In this document: positions 7,168 to 18,639 of the stretch, piece after piece | Layout: each line of letters opens with the position of its first letter | Numbering within the stretch: position 1 is the first letter of the stretch | The notes under the pieces: generated by a model | What the model was told of the DNA's origin: nothing | What the model saw: the letters and a program-made list of their open reading frames with translations, nothing else | Database searches by the model: none | NCBI GenBank assembly: GCA_023416515.1 | Contig: JAEZHP010000186.1 | Location: 1-27,607 of the forward strand | Reading direction: 5' to 3' | DNA: 27,607 nt | From: Pseudomonadota bacterium | GTDB lineage: Bacteria > Pseudomonadota > Alphaproteobacteria > Sphingomonadales > Sphingomonadaceae | Position numbers and translations under genes: made by a program

Positions 7168-8646
7168 TTACCACCATGCTCCCGGCCGATGGTTGAAGCC
7201 GGAGCGCTCTTCAAGCGCCAAGCCGGCGTTGAGGACACCCTGCTCGTCGAATGGACGGCCGATCAGCTGGAGGCCGAGCGGCAGGCCCTGGCCGTCGAGG
7301 CCGGCGGGCACCGACATCGCGGGGAGGCCGGCTAGGCTCGCGGGAACCGCGAACACGTCGTTGAGATACATCGCGAGCGGATCCGAGCTCTTGTCGCCGA
7401 GCGCGAAGGCGGCGCTCGGAGCGGTCGGGGTCAGGATCAGGTCGACCTCGTTGAATACGCGCTCGAAATCGCGGGCGATCAGCGCCCGGACCTTCTGCGC
7501 CTGGTTGAAATAGGCGTCGTAGAAGCCGGCCGAGAGCACATAGGTGCCGATCATGATGCGGCGCTTCACCTCCGGCCCGAAACCGTCGTGTCGCGTCGCC
7601 TGATACATGCCATCGATGCCGGCGTCGCTCTGACCGCGAAGCCCGTAGCGGACGCCGTCATAGCGGGCGAGGTTGGACGACGCCTCGGCCGGAGCGATGA
7701 TGTAATAGGTCGGGAGCGCGTATTTCGTGTGGGGAAGCGAGATCTCGACGATCTCGGCGCCTGCGTCGCGCATCCGCTCGATGCCCTCATCCCAGACCCG
7801 GCCGATCTCTTCGGGAATGCCGTCGATTCGATATTCCTTGGGAATACCGATGCGCTTGCCGCGAACGTCGCTGCTCAGCGCCGCCTCCCAATTGGGAACG
7901 GGCATGTCGAGGGACGTCGAATCCTTCGGATCGAAGCCGGCCATCGCCTCGAGCATGATCGCGCAGTCGCGAACGTCGCGCGCCATCGGCCCGGCCTGGT
8001 CGAGGCTGGAGGCGAAAGCGACGATTCCCCAGCGCGAGCAGCGGCCATAGGTCGGCTTGATGCCGGAGATTCCGACAAAGGCGGCCGGCTGGCGGATCGA
8101 GCCGCCGGTGTCGGTGCCGGTCGCGCCCGGACACAGCCGCGCCGCGACCGCCGAAGCGCTTCCGCCCGACGATCCACCAGGAGCGAGCGGGGCATTGCCG
8201 CCGTCATTGCGACGCCAGGGCGAGATCACCGGACCGTAGGCGCTGGTCTCGTTGGACGAGCCCATGGCGAATTCGTCGAGATTGAGCTTGCCGAGCATGC
8301 CCGCGCCCGCGTCCCACAGCTTCTGGCTGACGGTGCTTTCGTAGACCGGCTCGAAGCCGCCGAGCATGTTGCTTCCGGCCGTGGTCTGCACGCCCTTGGT
8401 GGCAAACAGGTCCTTCATTCCGATCGGGACGCCCGACAGCGGCTTGAGGACGCCCGAGGTGCGCGCCTGGTCGGCAGCGTCGGCAGCCGCGAGCGCATGG
8501 TCGGGAGTCTCGACGATATAGGCGTTGAGCGCCCGCCCCTTCTCGACATTGGCGATGAAGCCCTCGGCGACTTCGCGCGCCGAGAAGGTGCCGTCGCGGA
8601 CGCCGTCGCGGATCGCCGCGATGGAAAGATCGGTAAGGTCGGTCAC
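7168..8646 (-). CDS. gatA: Asp-tRNA(Asn)/Glu-tRNA(Gln) amidotransferase subunit A
   Basis: A 492-residue amidase-signature enzyme that releases ammonia from glutamine for the GatB reaction. The catalytic Ser-cisSer-Lys triad is visible as Lys78 (GVPIGMKDLF), Ser159 in GGSSGGSASAV, and Ser183 in GTDTGGSIRQPA, with the expected 24-residue spacing between the serines. Length matches the family. The start is GTG at 8646, whose G is also the last base of the gatC TAG stop (TAGTG), so translation is likely coupled to gatC. The product acts in the cytosolic GatCAB complex. Confidence 0.98.
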   Translation of the reverse strand: MTDLTDLSIAAIRDGVRDGTFSAREVAEGFIANVEKGRALNAYIVETPDHALAAADAADQARTSGVLKPLSGVPIGMKDLFATKGVQTTAGSNMLGGFEPVYESTVSQKLWDAGAGMLGKLNLDEFAMGSSNETSAYGPVISPWRRNDGGNAPLAPGGSSGGSASAVAARLCPGATGTDTGGSIRQPAAFVGISGIKPTYGRCSRWGIVAFASSLDQAGPMARDVRDCAIMLEAMAGFDPKDSTSLDMPVPNWEAALSSDVRGKRIGIPKEYRIDGIPEEIGRVWDEGIERMRDAGAEIVEISLPHTKYALPTYYIIAPAEASSNLARYDGVRYGLRGQSDAGIDGMYQATRHDGFGPEVKRRIMIGTYVLSAGFYDAYFNQAQKVRALIARDFERVFNEVDLILTPTAPSAAFALGDKSSDPLAMYLNDVFAVPASLAGLPAMSVPAGLDGQGLPLGLQLIGRPFDEQGVLNAGLALEERSGFNHRPGAWW

Positions 8647-8933
8647 TATTCGATCACCTTCGGCACGGCGAAAAAGCCGTGTTCGGCATTGGGAGCGTTG
8701 GCGAGGACATCGTCGCGGATGCCGCCGTCGTTGACCACGTCCGAGCGCATTCGAAGCCGGTTGGGGATGACGGCGGTCATCGGCTGGACGCCGGTCACGT
8801 CCACTTCCTGAAGCTGCTCAATCCAGCCGAGGATGTTGTTGAGCTCAGGCTCCAGCGCCGCGACCTCCTCGTCGGAGACGGCGATGCGGGCCAGCTTGGC
8901 GATATGGCGCACGGTTGCTGCGTCGACTGACAT
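8646..8933 (-). CDS. gatC: Asp-tRNA(Asn)/Glu-tRNA(Gln) amidotransferase subunit C
   Basis: A 95-residue GatC of normal length. It begins MSVDAATVRHIAKLARIAVSD and carries the typical EPELNNILGWIEQLQEVD and GVQPM segments, with the C-terminal stretch that wraps around GatA and GatB. It stabilises the GatA-GatB complex and helps ammonia channelling. It is the first gene of gatCAB. ATG at 8933 has AAAGG about eight bases upstream. The divergent intergenic region ahead of it contains two short palindromes (8953-8990). It overlaps gatA by one base. Confidence 0.97.
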   Translation of the reverse strand: MSVDAATVRHIAKLARIAVSDEEVAALEPELNNILGWIEQLQEVDVTGVQPMTAVIPNRLRMRSDVVNDGGIRDDVLANAPNAEHGFFAVPKVIE

Positions 8934-8952
8934 CTAAGGACCTTTTGGAGAC

Positions 8953-8990
8953 AGGTGCGAGAACGCACCTATTGGCGCGCTGCTAGCAGC
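8953..8990. other. Two short palindromes upstream of gatC
   Basis: AGGTGCG-agaa-CGCACCT (8953-8970) is a perfect seven-base stem with a tetraloop, and GCTGCTAGCAGC (8979-8990) is a perfect 12-base palindrome. Both lie between divergent gatC (-) and the DUF3089 gene (+), within 60 bases of the gatC start. They could be operators or leader-RNA hairpins. No function can be assigned from this window. Confidence 0.5.
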
Positions 8991-9058
8991 GGCGCTGCAG
9001 TGCGGCAAGGAGACGCCGGGCTTGCATCCGCCATTCCGTTCGGCTTGGACGCCGGACC

Positions 9059-10198
9059 ATGGCCAAGCCCCGTCGAAGTTGCGCAACCCGGTTCCTGTGG
9101 CTGGTCGCGATCATCACCTTTCTCGTCATCGCCGGCTGGATCGCATTCGCGGCGCTGGCGCCCGTCTTCATCCGCTGGGCGACGATCCCGACGACCGAGT
9201 TCGTCGAGGTGCCGAAAGCGCCGAACGTCACTTATGCCGATGCGCGGTTGTGGATCGCCCGGCCGGACATTGCGGACAATCCGTCGCTGTGGCTCCCACA
9301 GGGCATGCAGCGCCCCGAGGGCGAGCCGCGCGCATCCGTCTTCTTCATCCACCCGACCTCGTTCCTGGAGCGCGATGCCTGGAACGCCCCGTTCGAGCAC
9401 GAGGAGTCGCAGTGGCGCGCGGCCCTGTTCGTTCGAAGCCAGGCGAGCGCGTTCAATCATATCGGCCGGGTGTGGGCGCCCAAATACCGCCAGGCGACGT
9501 TCGGCGCCTTCCTGACCGATCAGGACAATGCCCGCCGGGCCCTCGACTTCGCCTATCGCGACGTCCTCGCGGCCTATGAGGAGTTCCTGAGGGAGGCACC
9601 CGCGGACAGCCCGATCATCCTTGCCGGCCACAGCCAGGGCAGCCTCCATCTGCTTCGCCTCCTCCACGAGCGCCTTCGCGACGCCCCGGAGAGAGGCCGA
9701 ATCGTCGCCGCCTATGTGGTCGGCTGGCCGATCTCCACGACAGTGGACCTTCCCGCGCTACCCCTCCCCGCCTGCGAACGCGCCGGCCAGGCAGGCTGCG
9801 TGCTGTCCTGGATGAGCTTTGCCGAGCCAGCCGATCCGGCGATGATCGTCGAGACTTGGGAGGCGACCGCGGGGCTCAACGGCCAACCGCGGGCCGGAAC
9901 CGCGATGGTGTGCACCAACCCGCTGACCGGGAACGCGCGCGACTCGGCGCCTCGCGAGGCCAATGTCGGCACTCTCATCCCCAATGCCGACCTCAGCGAC
10001 GCGTCTCTCCAGGCGCAGGCGGTGCCGGCCCGCTGCGACGAACGCGGCTTCCTGCTGATCGGAAGCGAGCTGCCCGACCTCGGTAGCTACGTGCTCCCCG
10101 GAAACAACTATCACGTCTACGATTACGCCCTGTTCTGGTCGAACATCCGCGCCGACGTCGAGGCGCGGCTGGCGGCCTTCATGGGCGAATCCGAATGA
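9059..10198 (+). CDS. Membrane-anchored DUF3089 alpha/beta-hydrolase-like protein
   Basis: A 379-residue protein with one N-terminal membrane segment (about residues 11-37), a periplasmic-side body and a GHSQGS nucleophile elbow (Ser192) preceded by the strand IILAG, as in alpha/beta hydrolases. SVFFIHPTSF, AWNAPF and the late PGNNYHVYDYALFWSNI segment match what I know of DUF3089 proteins. An esterase or lipase activity is plausible but unproven. ATG at 9059 has only a weak ribosome site. The stop codon overlaps the ruvX start in ATGA, so it is the first gene of a three-gene operon with ruvX and a DEDDh exonuclease. The reason for that pairing is not obvious. Confidence 0.88.
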   Translation: MAKPRRSCATRFLWLVAIITFLVIAGWIAFAALAPVFIRWATIPTTEFVEVPKAPNVTYADARLWIARPDIADNPSLWLPQGMQRPEGEPRASVFFIHPTSFLERDAWNAPFEHEESQWRAALFVRSQASAFNHIGRVWAPKYRQATFGAFLTDQDNARRALDFAYRDVLAAYEEFLREAPADSPIILAGHSQGSLHLLRLLHERLRDAPERGRIVAAYVVGWPISTTVDLPALPLPACERAGQAGCVLSWMSFAEPADPAMIVETWEATAGLNGQPRAGTAMVCTNPLTGNARDSAPREANVGTLIPNADLSDASLQAQAVPARCDERGFLLIGSELPDLGSYVLPGNNYHVYDYALFWSNIRADVEARLAAFMGESE

Positions 10199-10662
10199 TC
10201 GCGGCGAATGCAGCCGAGTTTCGTGAGGCGCTTCCCAATGGGGGGCGGCTGCTGGGGCTGGACGTCGGCACCAAGACGATCGGCCTGGCGCTGTGCGATT
10301 CCGGATGGACCATCGCCACCGCCGCCGAGCTGTTGCGCCGGACCAAGTTCGCTGCCGATCTCGACCGGCTTCGCGGAATCATCGCCGCGCAGAGCGTCAA
10401 GGGCGTCGTCATCGGGCTTCCCCTCAACATGGACGGGACGGATTCGCCGCGCACCCAGTCTACCCGGGCCTTCGCCCGCAACCTCGCCCCACTCGGCCTT
10501 CCGGTGCTGTTGTGGGACGAGCGCTGGTCGACCCAGGCGGTCACCCGCACCTTGATCGAAGCCGACGCGAGCCGCGCCCGGCGCGCCGAGCTGGTCGACA
10601 AGATGGCTGCGGCCTACATCCTTCAGGGGGCGATCGATGCTTTGGTGGGACTGACGCCATGA
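10195..10662 (+). CDS. ruvX: Holliday junction resolvase-like protein / pre-16S rRNA nuclease RuvX (YqgF)
   Basis: A 155-residue YqgF-family RNase H-fold nuclease of normal length. Conserved acidic motifs are present: LLGLDVGTKTIGLAL (Asp23), VVIGLPLNMDGT, LLWDERWST and VDKMAAAYILQ. The family is essential in many bacteria and is implicated in 16S rRNA 5'-end maturation, and also named as a putative Holliday junction resolvase. Its ATG lies within the ATGA overlap with the upstream DUF3089 gene, and its own TGA overlaps the start of the next gene the same way, so all three are probably translated from one mRNA. Confidence 0.96.
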   Translation: MIAANAAEFREALPNGGRLLGLDVGTKTIGLALCDSGWTIATAAELLRRTKFAADLDRLRGIIAAQSVKGVVIGLPLNMDGTDSPRTQSTRAFARNLAPLGLPVLLWDERWSTQAVTRTLIEADASRARRAELVDKMAAAYILQGAIDALVGLTP

Positions 10663-11183
10663 CGCTTCTTCTTTCCATCGATGTCGAGGCAAGCGGCCCC
10701 GCGCCGATGCATGGCGACATGATCAGCTTTGCCGCCGTGATCATCGAGGAGGGGCTGAACCGGACCTTCGATTCGGGGAACATGCGGCCCGAAAGCGAGC
10801 ATTATTGGCCCGAGGCCTATGCCGCGATCGGAATGACCCGCGAGGAGCATCTCGCCGCGCCTTATTCGATCCGGCAGCGGATCCTCGATTTCGCCGACTG
10901 GCTGGAGGGCATGCGCGAGCCGCGGCGCCGCTTCATCATGGTCAGCGACAATCCGGGCTTCGACTTCCAGTGGATGAATTTCGAGCTTCTCAACCACACC
11001 AACCAGCAGCTTCTCGGACATTCCGCGCGGCGCATCGGCGACGTGTGGTCGGGCCTCAGGAAGAAGCCGCTCGAGACCGCGACCTGGAAGCGCTACCGGA
11101 TCACGCCGCACGACCATACGCCGCTCAACGACGCGATGGGCAATGCGGAGGCCTGGCTGGAGATGTGGCGGCAGCACGGCTGA
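10659..11183 (+). CDS. DEDDh-type 3'-5' exonuclease-like protein
   Basis: A 174-residue RNase H-like nuclease. The DEDDh residues can be placed: Asp8 and Glu10 (SIDVEASG), Asp102 (GFDFQW), His153 and Asp158 (HDHTPLNDA, with the correct five-residue step). The compact size and MTREEHLAAPYS segment recall small bacterial 3'-5' exoribonuclease-like proteins (Rv2179c-type) more than DnaQ epsilon subunits. It would degrade single-stranded nucleic acid from the 3' end using two metal ions. ATG at 10659 overlaps the ruvX stop by four bases, which supports this start over the longer open frame. The substrate is unknown, but the link to RuvX hints at RNA processing. Confidence 0.85.
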   Translation: MTLLLSIDVEASGPAPMHGDMISFAAVIIEEGLNRTFDSGNMRPESEHYWPEAYAAIGMTREEHLAAPYSIRQRILDFADWLEGMREPRRRFIMVSDNPGFDFQWMNFELLNHTNQQLLGHSARRIGDVWSGLRKKPLETATWKRYRITPHDHTPLNDAMGNAEAWLEMWRQHG

Positions 11184-11187
11184 GGCG

Positions 11188-11262
11188 TGGTGGGCGCGGC
11201 AAGGATTGAACTTGCGACCCCACCCGTGTGAAGGGTGTGCTCTACCACTGAGCTACGCGCCC
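11188..11262 (-). tRNA. tRNA-Val (anticodon CAC)
   Basis: On the minus strand a 75-base cloverleaf can be drawn. The acceptor stem pairs GGGCGCG with CGCGCCC; the D-arm contains AGCTCAGTGGTAGAGC; the anticodon stem CACCC/GGGTG holds the loop TTCACAC; and the T-arm contains GTTCAATCC. The anticodon is CAC, which reads GTG valine codons. CCA is encoded at the 3' end (11188-11190). It lies five bases after the exonuclease stop, on the opposite strand. Confidence 0.96.
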
Positions 11263-11382
11263 ACGCCTCGAAGGCAACGGTTCGGAACATGGTCCGGACC
11301 GGCGCCGCAGCGGCCAAGCCGTGCGGGAGGCGGGTCCATAACCGCCGCATCCGGGACTGTCCAGAGGAAGGCTGAACCGCCT

Positions 11383-11416
11383 CCTGATCGAGCGTCCGTC
11401 GACGCGAACGATCAGG
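11383..11416 (-). terminator. Hairpin at the end of the HU gene
   Basis: CCTGATCG and CGATCAGG (11383-11390 and 11409-11416) form an eight-base perfect stem. The inner bases GCGTC and GGACG extend it partly. It overlaps the HU stop codon and is followed on the minus strand by a GC-rich stretch, not a T-run, so termination may be weak or the hairpin may protect the 3' end. Confidence 0.5.
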
Positions 11417-11687
11417 TGTTGACCGAGTCCTTGAGGCCCTTGCCCGGCTTGAACTTGGGCTGAGTCGATTCCTTGATCTGCATCGGCTCGCCGGTACGCG
11501 GGTTGCGGCCGGTAGAGGCCTTGCGCTGCGAGCAGGAGAAGGTGCCGAAGCCGACGAGGCGCACTTCGTCGCCGCGCTTCAGGGCATTGCTGATCGTGTC
11601 GAACACCGCTTCCACCGCCCTGGACGCATCCCCCCGCGCCAGTCCCGTCGTGTCGGCAACCTGGCCGATAAGCTCCTGCTTGTTCAT
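11412..11687 (-). CDS. hupB: HU family DNA-binding protein
   Basis: A 91-residue histone-like protein of standard length. It begins MNKQELIGQVADTTGL and shows VRLVGFGTFS at the saddle and GRNPRTGEPMQI at the start of the DNA-binding arm, followed by the PKFKPGKGLKDSVN C-terminus. HU dimers bend and wrap DNA in the nucleoid. ATG at 11687 begins the conserved sequence; the longer frame upstream overlaps the lon terminator and is not credible. The gene follows lon on the same strand, a common order in proteobacteria. The lon terminator between them suggests HU has its own promoter in the 157-base gap. Confidence 0.97.
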   Translation of the reverse strand: MNKQELIGQVADTTGLARGDASRAVEAVFDTISNALKRGDEVRLVGFGTFSCSQRKASTGRNPRTGEPMQIKESTQPKFKPGKGLKDSVNT

Positions 11688-11779
11688 CTGCTGCGCACCC
11701 CTGCCGCTGATTGCCCCTTGGCCGCGCGACGGCCAGAGGTTCGGATGATGGTCGCAGCAATGCACGAGAGTCAAACGGA

Positions 11780-11812
11780 AAGGGGCGCATTTCCGCCGGA
11801 AACGCGCCCCTT
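11780..11812 (-). terminator. Rho-independent terminator of lon
   Basis: Read on the minus strand, AAGGGGCGC pairs with GCGCCCCTT (11780-11788 with 11804-11812), and TTTCC pairs with GGAAA inside around a GCC/GGC loop with one mismatch. T-rich TTTCCGTTT follows. It lies 33 bases after the lon stop codon. Confidence 0.8.
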
Positions 11813-11844
11813 CCAGACCAGCAATCGTTGTTGCGGTGCAACAA

Positions 11845-14253
<2,409 letters not shown>

Positions 14254-14295
14254 TAGCTACTCCTGGGCGAAGCCAACGGACTCCGCGTCCCACCA

Positions 14296-14324
14296 TATAT
14301 GGGACAGCCACCCTGAAGCATCAA
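14296..14324 (-). promoter_or_regulatory. Candidate RpoH-type promoter of lon
   Basis: On the minus strand TTGATG (-35-like) is followed after 15 bases by CCCATATA, close to the heat-shock sigma-32 pattern TTGAA...CCCATNT. It lies about 40-70 bases upstream of the lon GTG, a gene commonly under RpoH. The -10 region also falls in a small inverted repeat, GTCCCA...TGGGAC. This is judged by eye; no weight matrix was run. Confidence 0.45.
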
Positions 14325-14348
14325 TTAGCGTGGAGTCTTATCTGTGGG

Positions 14349-15443
14349 TTACGGCCGCGCCTCGATGATCAGGTTGAACGGCGTTTCGGCCGCGACCCAG
14401 ACCCGGCTGAACCCAGCCTCCTCCAGAAGCGAGGACAAGCGCTTCGGTCCCGCCTGTGCGCCGAGCGCCGTACCGACCTCCTGCGCTAGCGACCCTGGAG
14501 TGCAGATCATTGTCGATGCCGAATAGTACATCCGACCGACCGGATTCAGGTTGTCCGCGATGCTATCCCCGGCGAACGGTTCGACCAGCATGAACACCCC
14601 GTCGGCCTTCAGCATCTGGCGGATCCGCCGGGCGGCGCCGAGCGGATCGCCCATGTCGTGAAGGCAATCGAAGCATGCAACGAGGTCGTAGTCGTCGCCG
14701 GGCGTGTCCTTGGCGGTCGCCACCTCGAAATGAAGATTGGGAGGGCTACCCGCTTCGCGCGCCGCCTCCCCTGCCCGCTCGATCGAAGCCTCGTGATAAT
14801 CAAAGCCGGTGAACCTGCTCTTCGGGAACGCCTTAGCCATGACGATGGTCGACGCACCCGCCCCGCAGCCGATATCGGCGACCTTGGCCCCCGCCTCGAG
14901 CTTGCCGACGATCCCCGGAATCGCAGGCAGCCATTCGGCTATGAGGTGGGCTCGGTACCCGGTGCGGAAGAATTGCTCGGTGCCGCGGAACAGGCATTCG
15001 TGATGCTCGTGCCAGCCGACTCCGGCCCCGCTTCGGAATGCCTCGGCGATCTTGGGCTCGTCGATATAGACCGAAGCGATGAGCTGGAACGCGCTCGCCA
15101 CGAACACCGGCGAGTCGCGGTCGGCAAGCGCCATCCGCTGTTCGGCCGACATCGAGAAGAGACCGGTGTCCACGTCGAAATCGACGAAGCCGGAAGCGGC
15201 CTGGGCAGCGAGCCATTCGCGCACATAACGCTCGGCGAGCCCGGTGCGGTTGGCGAGGTCCTGCGAGCTGGCGGGGCCGATCTCGGCGAGCGCGCGGTAG
15301 AGGCCGAGCTTGTCCCCGACGATGACCAGAGCCCCGCTGATCGCGGCGGACATGTCGCCCACCATCTTGCCCATGAAGGCCTGGAGCCTATCCGGATCGG
15401 CCGTGTAGCTGAGCGTCTGAGCGGCGGTCTGCTGGGTGTTCAT
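14349..15443 (-). CDS. SAM-dependent methyltransferase with N-terminal winged-helix domain
   Basis: A 364-residue class I methyltransferase. Residues about 30-100 form a winged-helix/dimerisation domain (GDKLGLYRALAEIG, SSQDLANRTGLAERYVREWL), and residues from about 185 form the Rossmann domain with SAM motif I VADIGCGAGAST (Asp190, Gly192). CFDCLHDMGDP and MLVEPFAGD are later motifs. This architecture matches Rv2258c-like and plant O-methyltransferase-type enzymes that methylate small molecules. The substrate is unknown. ATG at 15443 is supported by GGAGG seven bases upstream. It sits alone between lon and clpX with no visible functional link to proteolysis. Confidence 0.9.
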   Translation of the reverse strand: MNTQQTAAQTLSYTADPDRLQAFMGKMVGDMSAAISGALVIVGDKLGLYRALAEIGPASSQDLANRTGLAERYVREWLAAQAASGFVDFDVDTGLFSMSAEQRMALADRDSPVFVASAFQLIASVYIDEPKIAEAFRSGAGVGWHEHHECLFRGTEQFFRTGYRAHLIAEWLPAIPGIVGKLEAGAKVADIGCGAGASTIVMAKAFPKSRFTGFDYHEASIERAGEAAREAGSPPNLHFEVATAKDTPGDDYDLVACFDCLHDMGDPLGAARRIRQMLKADGVFMLVEPFAGDSIADNLNPVGRMYYSASTMICTPGSLAQEVGTALGAQAGPKRLSSLLEEAGFSRVWVAAETPFNLIIEARP

Positions 15444-15484
15444 GTCGAACCTCCGTGCGAGTCGGCGCGGCGGAGGATACTCCA

Positions 15485-15515
15485 ATGAAAAGGGGGCCGC
15501 ATGACTGCAGCCCCC
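15485..15515 (-). terminator. Rho-independent terminator of clpX
   Basis: On the minus strand, GGGGGCTGCA pairs with TGCGGCCCCC (one U-G wobble) around the tetraloop GTCA and is followed directly by TTTTCATT. It lies 31 bases downstream of the clpX stop codon. This is a textbook intrinsic terminator. Confidence 0.9.
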
Positions 15516-15545
15516 AATCCAGATCAGTTTTGAGCGCGAACGGCG

Positions 15546-16805
<1,260 letters not shown>

Positions 16806-16907
16806 GTCATTCCTTCAGGCCGCGGACGGCCCGTATTGCGTGCCGCCGGATGCCCCCCGAAAGGAGCATCCTGACTGCAAATTACATCGATCACAATGGC
16901 CTAATCG

Positions 16908-17546
16908 TTAAGCCGCGGATTTCGTTTCCTCGTCCATCGGCTGCGGACGCTTTTCGAACACCTCGTCGACGAGGCCAAAGGTCTTGGCCTCCTCGGCACC
17001 GAAGAAGCGATCGCGCTCCACCGCCTTCTCGATCTCTTCGATCGGCTGGCGGGTATATTGCGCCATCAGCTCGTTCATCCGGTGCCGGATTCGAAGGATT
17101 TCCTTGGCCTGGATCTCGATGTCCGAAGCCATGCCCTGGGCGCCGCCCGACGGCTGGTGGATCATGATCCGCGCGTTGGTCAGAGCGACTCGCATGCCGG
17201 GCTCGCCGGCCGAAAGGAGGAAGGCGCCCATGGAGGCGGCCTGGCCGATGCACACCGTGCCGACGCGCGGGCGGATGTAGTTCATCGTGTCATGGATCGC
17301 CATGCCCGCAGTCACCACCCCGCCCGGCGAGTTGATGTACATGTAGATGTCCTTCTTCGGATTCTCCGACTCAAGGAACAGCAGCTGGGCGGTGATGACT
17401 GAGGCCATATGGTCCTCGACCCCGCCGGTGACGAAGATGATCCGCTCGCGCAGAAGCCGCGAATAGATGTCGAAGCTGCGCTCGCCGCGGTTGGATTGCT
17501 CCACGACCATGGGGATGAGGCCGGCGGTGATGTCGAGATGGTCCAT
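16908..17546 (-). CDS. clpP: ATP-dependent Clp protease proteolytic subunit ClpP
   Basis: A 212-residue serine peptidase that forms the tetradecameric proteolytic chamber for ClpX. The catalytic triad is Ser105 (GQAASMGAFLL), His130 (MIHQPSGG) and Asp179 (ERDRFF). The handle region and the GLVDEVFEKRP end are typical. ATG at 17546 gives MDHLDITAGLIPMVVEQSNR, which is how family members begin; an upstream in-frame ATG at 17628 would add 27 atypical residues but has a purine-rich stretch ahead of it, so it is a secondary possibility. A 205-base gap separates it from the divergent cyclase-like gene and should contain its promoter. Confidence 0.97.
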   Translation of the reverse strand: MDHLDITAGLIPMVVEQSNRGERSFDIYSRLLRERIIFVTGGVEDHMASVITAQLLFLESENPKKDIYMYINSPGGVVTAGMAIHDTMNYIRPRVGTVCIGQAASMGAFLLSAGEPGMRVALTNARIMIHQPSGGAQGMASDIEIQAKEILRIRHRMNELMAQYTRQPIEEIEKAVERDRFFGAEEAKTFGLVDEVFEKRPQPMDEETKSAA

Positions 17547-17751
17547 GGTGACGAGAGAGCCCTGTGGTTTGAGGATCAGACGCCCAACATCGGAGGAACG
17601 GGGCGGCGGTTCAAGCCCTGTCGCCATCGATCCAGCCCTTTCCTCGCGGGCCGTGGAGCCGGTCGTCGCCCGCGGCCGTGGCGGCGGGGGGCACGGGCCG
17701 CTAAGAGCCGGTGCAGCCGCTTGAAGAGATGAGCAGGAGCATTCGGAAGCG

Positions 17752-18639
17752 ATGATGTCGACAACCCAGCCGGTGACGGTGCGGCCAGCGCGGAGCCCCT
17801 CGCCGGCGGATCTTCGTGCCAGCATGCAAGCCGTGGCCAAGCGCCTGGCGGAGATGCAGGGGGTCGGGGGTGACTTCGAGTTGACGGCCTCGTCGACGAA
17901 ACCACCGGAGAGCGTCACCGACAACCTTTTCGCGACCGCGACCGTGATCTCGGTCGCCGGCCGATTCCTGCCCGACACCTGCGTCACTCGAGCGGCGCGC
18001 TACATTATCGAACGGCGAGAACCGAACGGTTTGTGGGCATGGGCCCCGGACGGAGCCATTCCCGCCGACGCGGACGACACCGCGATATGCCTCGGCGCGC
18101 TCGCCTGCGCGGGGGTCGCCCTGGACGGACGACGCGATGCCCGGCTGCTTCGCAAGTTCTGGCGGTGGGGCGGCCCGTTCCAGACCTGGCTTGCCAAGGG
18201 AGGGTGGAGCGAGCGCAGCCGCGACGATCCCGTCGTCAACTGCAATGTCCTGTGGGCGCTGCGCATGCTCGGGGTGCGGATCAGGAGTCGCGAGACGAAC
18301 GCCGTCAGGCGCATGCTTGCCAGGCACTCCGGAGCGACGCGCTATTATTGCTCGGCGGGAAGCGTCGCCTGGGCGGCGGCCAGGGTCGGAGTGGAAACTC
18401 CTTCGCTCGCGCCGCCGGATGAAGGGGCGCTCGCCGGCCGCCCGCTCGAATGCGCGCTCTGGACACTCGCCTTGCCGACCCCTCCGGCGGGAGCCGCCGG
18501 GTTGCTGATGGATATGAACGATCCGGCGCGAGGCGGAGCCCCAGAGGCCTGGATCATGGATCATAAGGGTGAATGGCACAGCGAGGCGGTGACGACCGCC
18601 TTCGGTGTGGCCGCCCTCGCCCGGCTGCTCGGGAGTTAA
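17752..18639 (+). CDS. Terpene-cyclase/prenyltransferase-fold (alpha-alpha toroid) protein with DADDTA motif
   Basis: A 295-residue protein that resembles a single beta-type domain of class II terpene cyclases. DADDTA at 106-111 matches the DxDD(T) acid motif that protonates the substrate in squalene-hopene cyclase and copalyl-diphosphate-type synthases. REPNGLWAW (89-97) resembles a QW motif, and repeated helical segments such as DPVVNCNVLWALRMLG and TTAFGVAALARLL fit an alpha-alpha barrel. There is no signal peptide. At 295 residues it is much shorter than known two- or three-domain class II cyclases, so catalysis is uncertain; a binding or accessory role is possible. ATG at 17752 or 17755 may be the start. 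It converges on a UbiA-family gene. Confidence 0.72.
   Translation: MMSTTQPVTVRPARSPSPADLRASMQAVAKRLAEMQGVGGDFELTASSTKPPESVTDNLFATATVISVAGRFLPDTCVTRAARYIIERREPNGLWAWAPDGAIPADADDTAICLGALACAGVALDGRRDARLLRKFWRWGGPFQTWLAKGGWSERSRDDPVVNCNVLWALRMLGVRIRSRETNAVRRMLARHSGATRYYCSAGSVAWAAARVGVETPSLAPPDEGALAGRPLECALWTLALPTPPAGAAGLLMDMNDPARGGAPEAWIMDHKGEWHSEAVTTAFGVAALARLLGS

Noticed and set aside
5138..7513. A 791-codon open plus-strand frame across gatB.
   Set aside because: It is antisense to gatB and the gatA 3' end, and its length reflects high GC content; the translated repeat (PFDFAQDE) comes from the inverted repeat.
17547..17628. Upstream ATG extension of clpP.
   Set aside because: The added residues are unlike any ClpP N-terminus I know, and MDHLDITAGLIPMVVEQ fits the usual start; kept only as an alternative.
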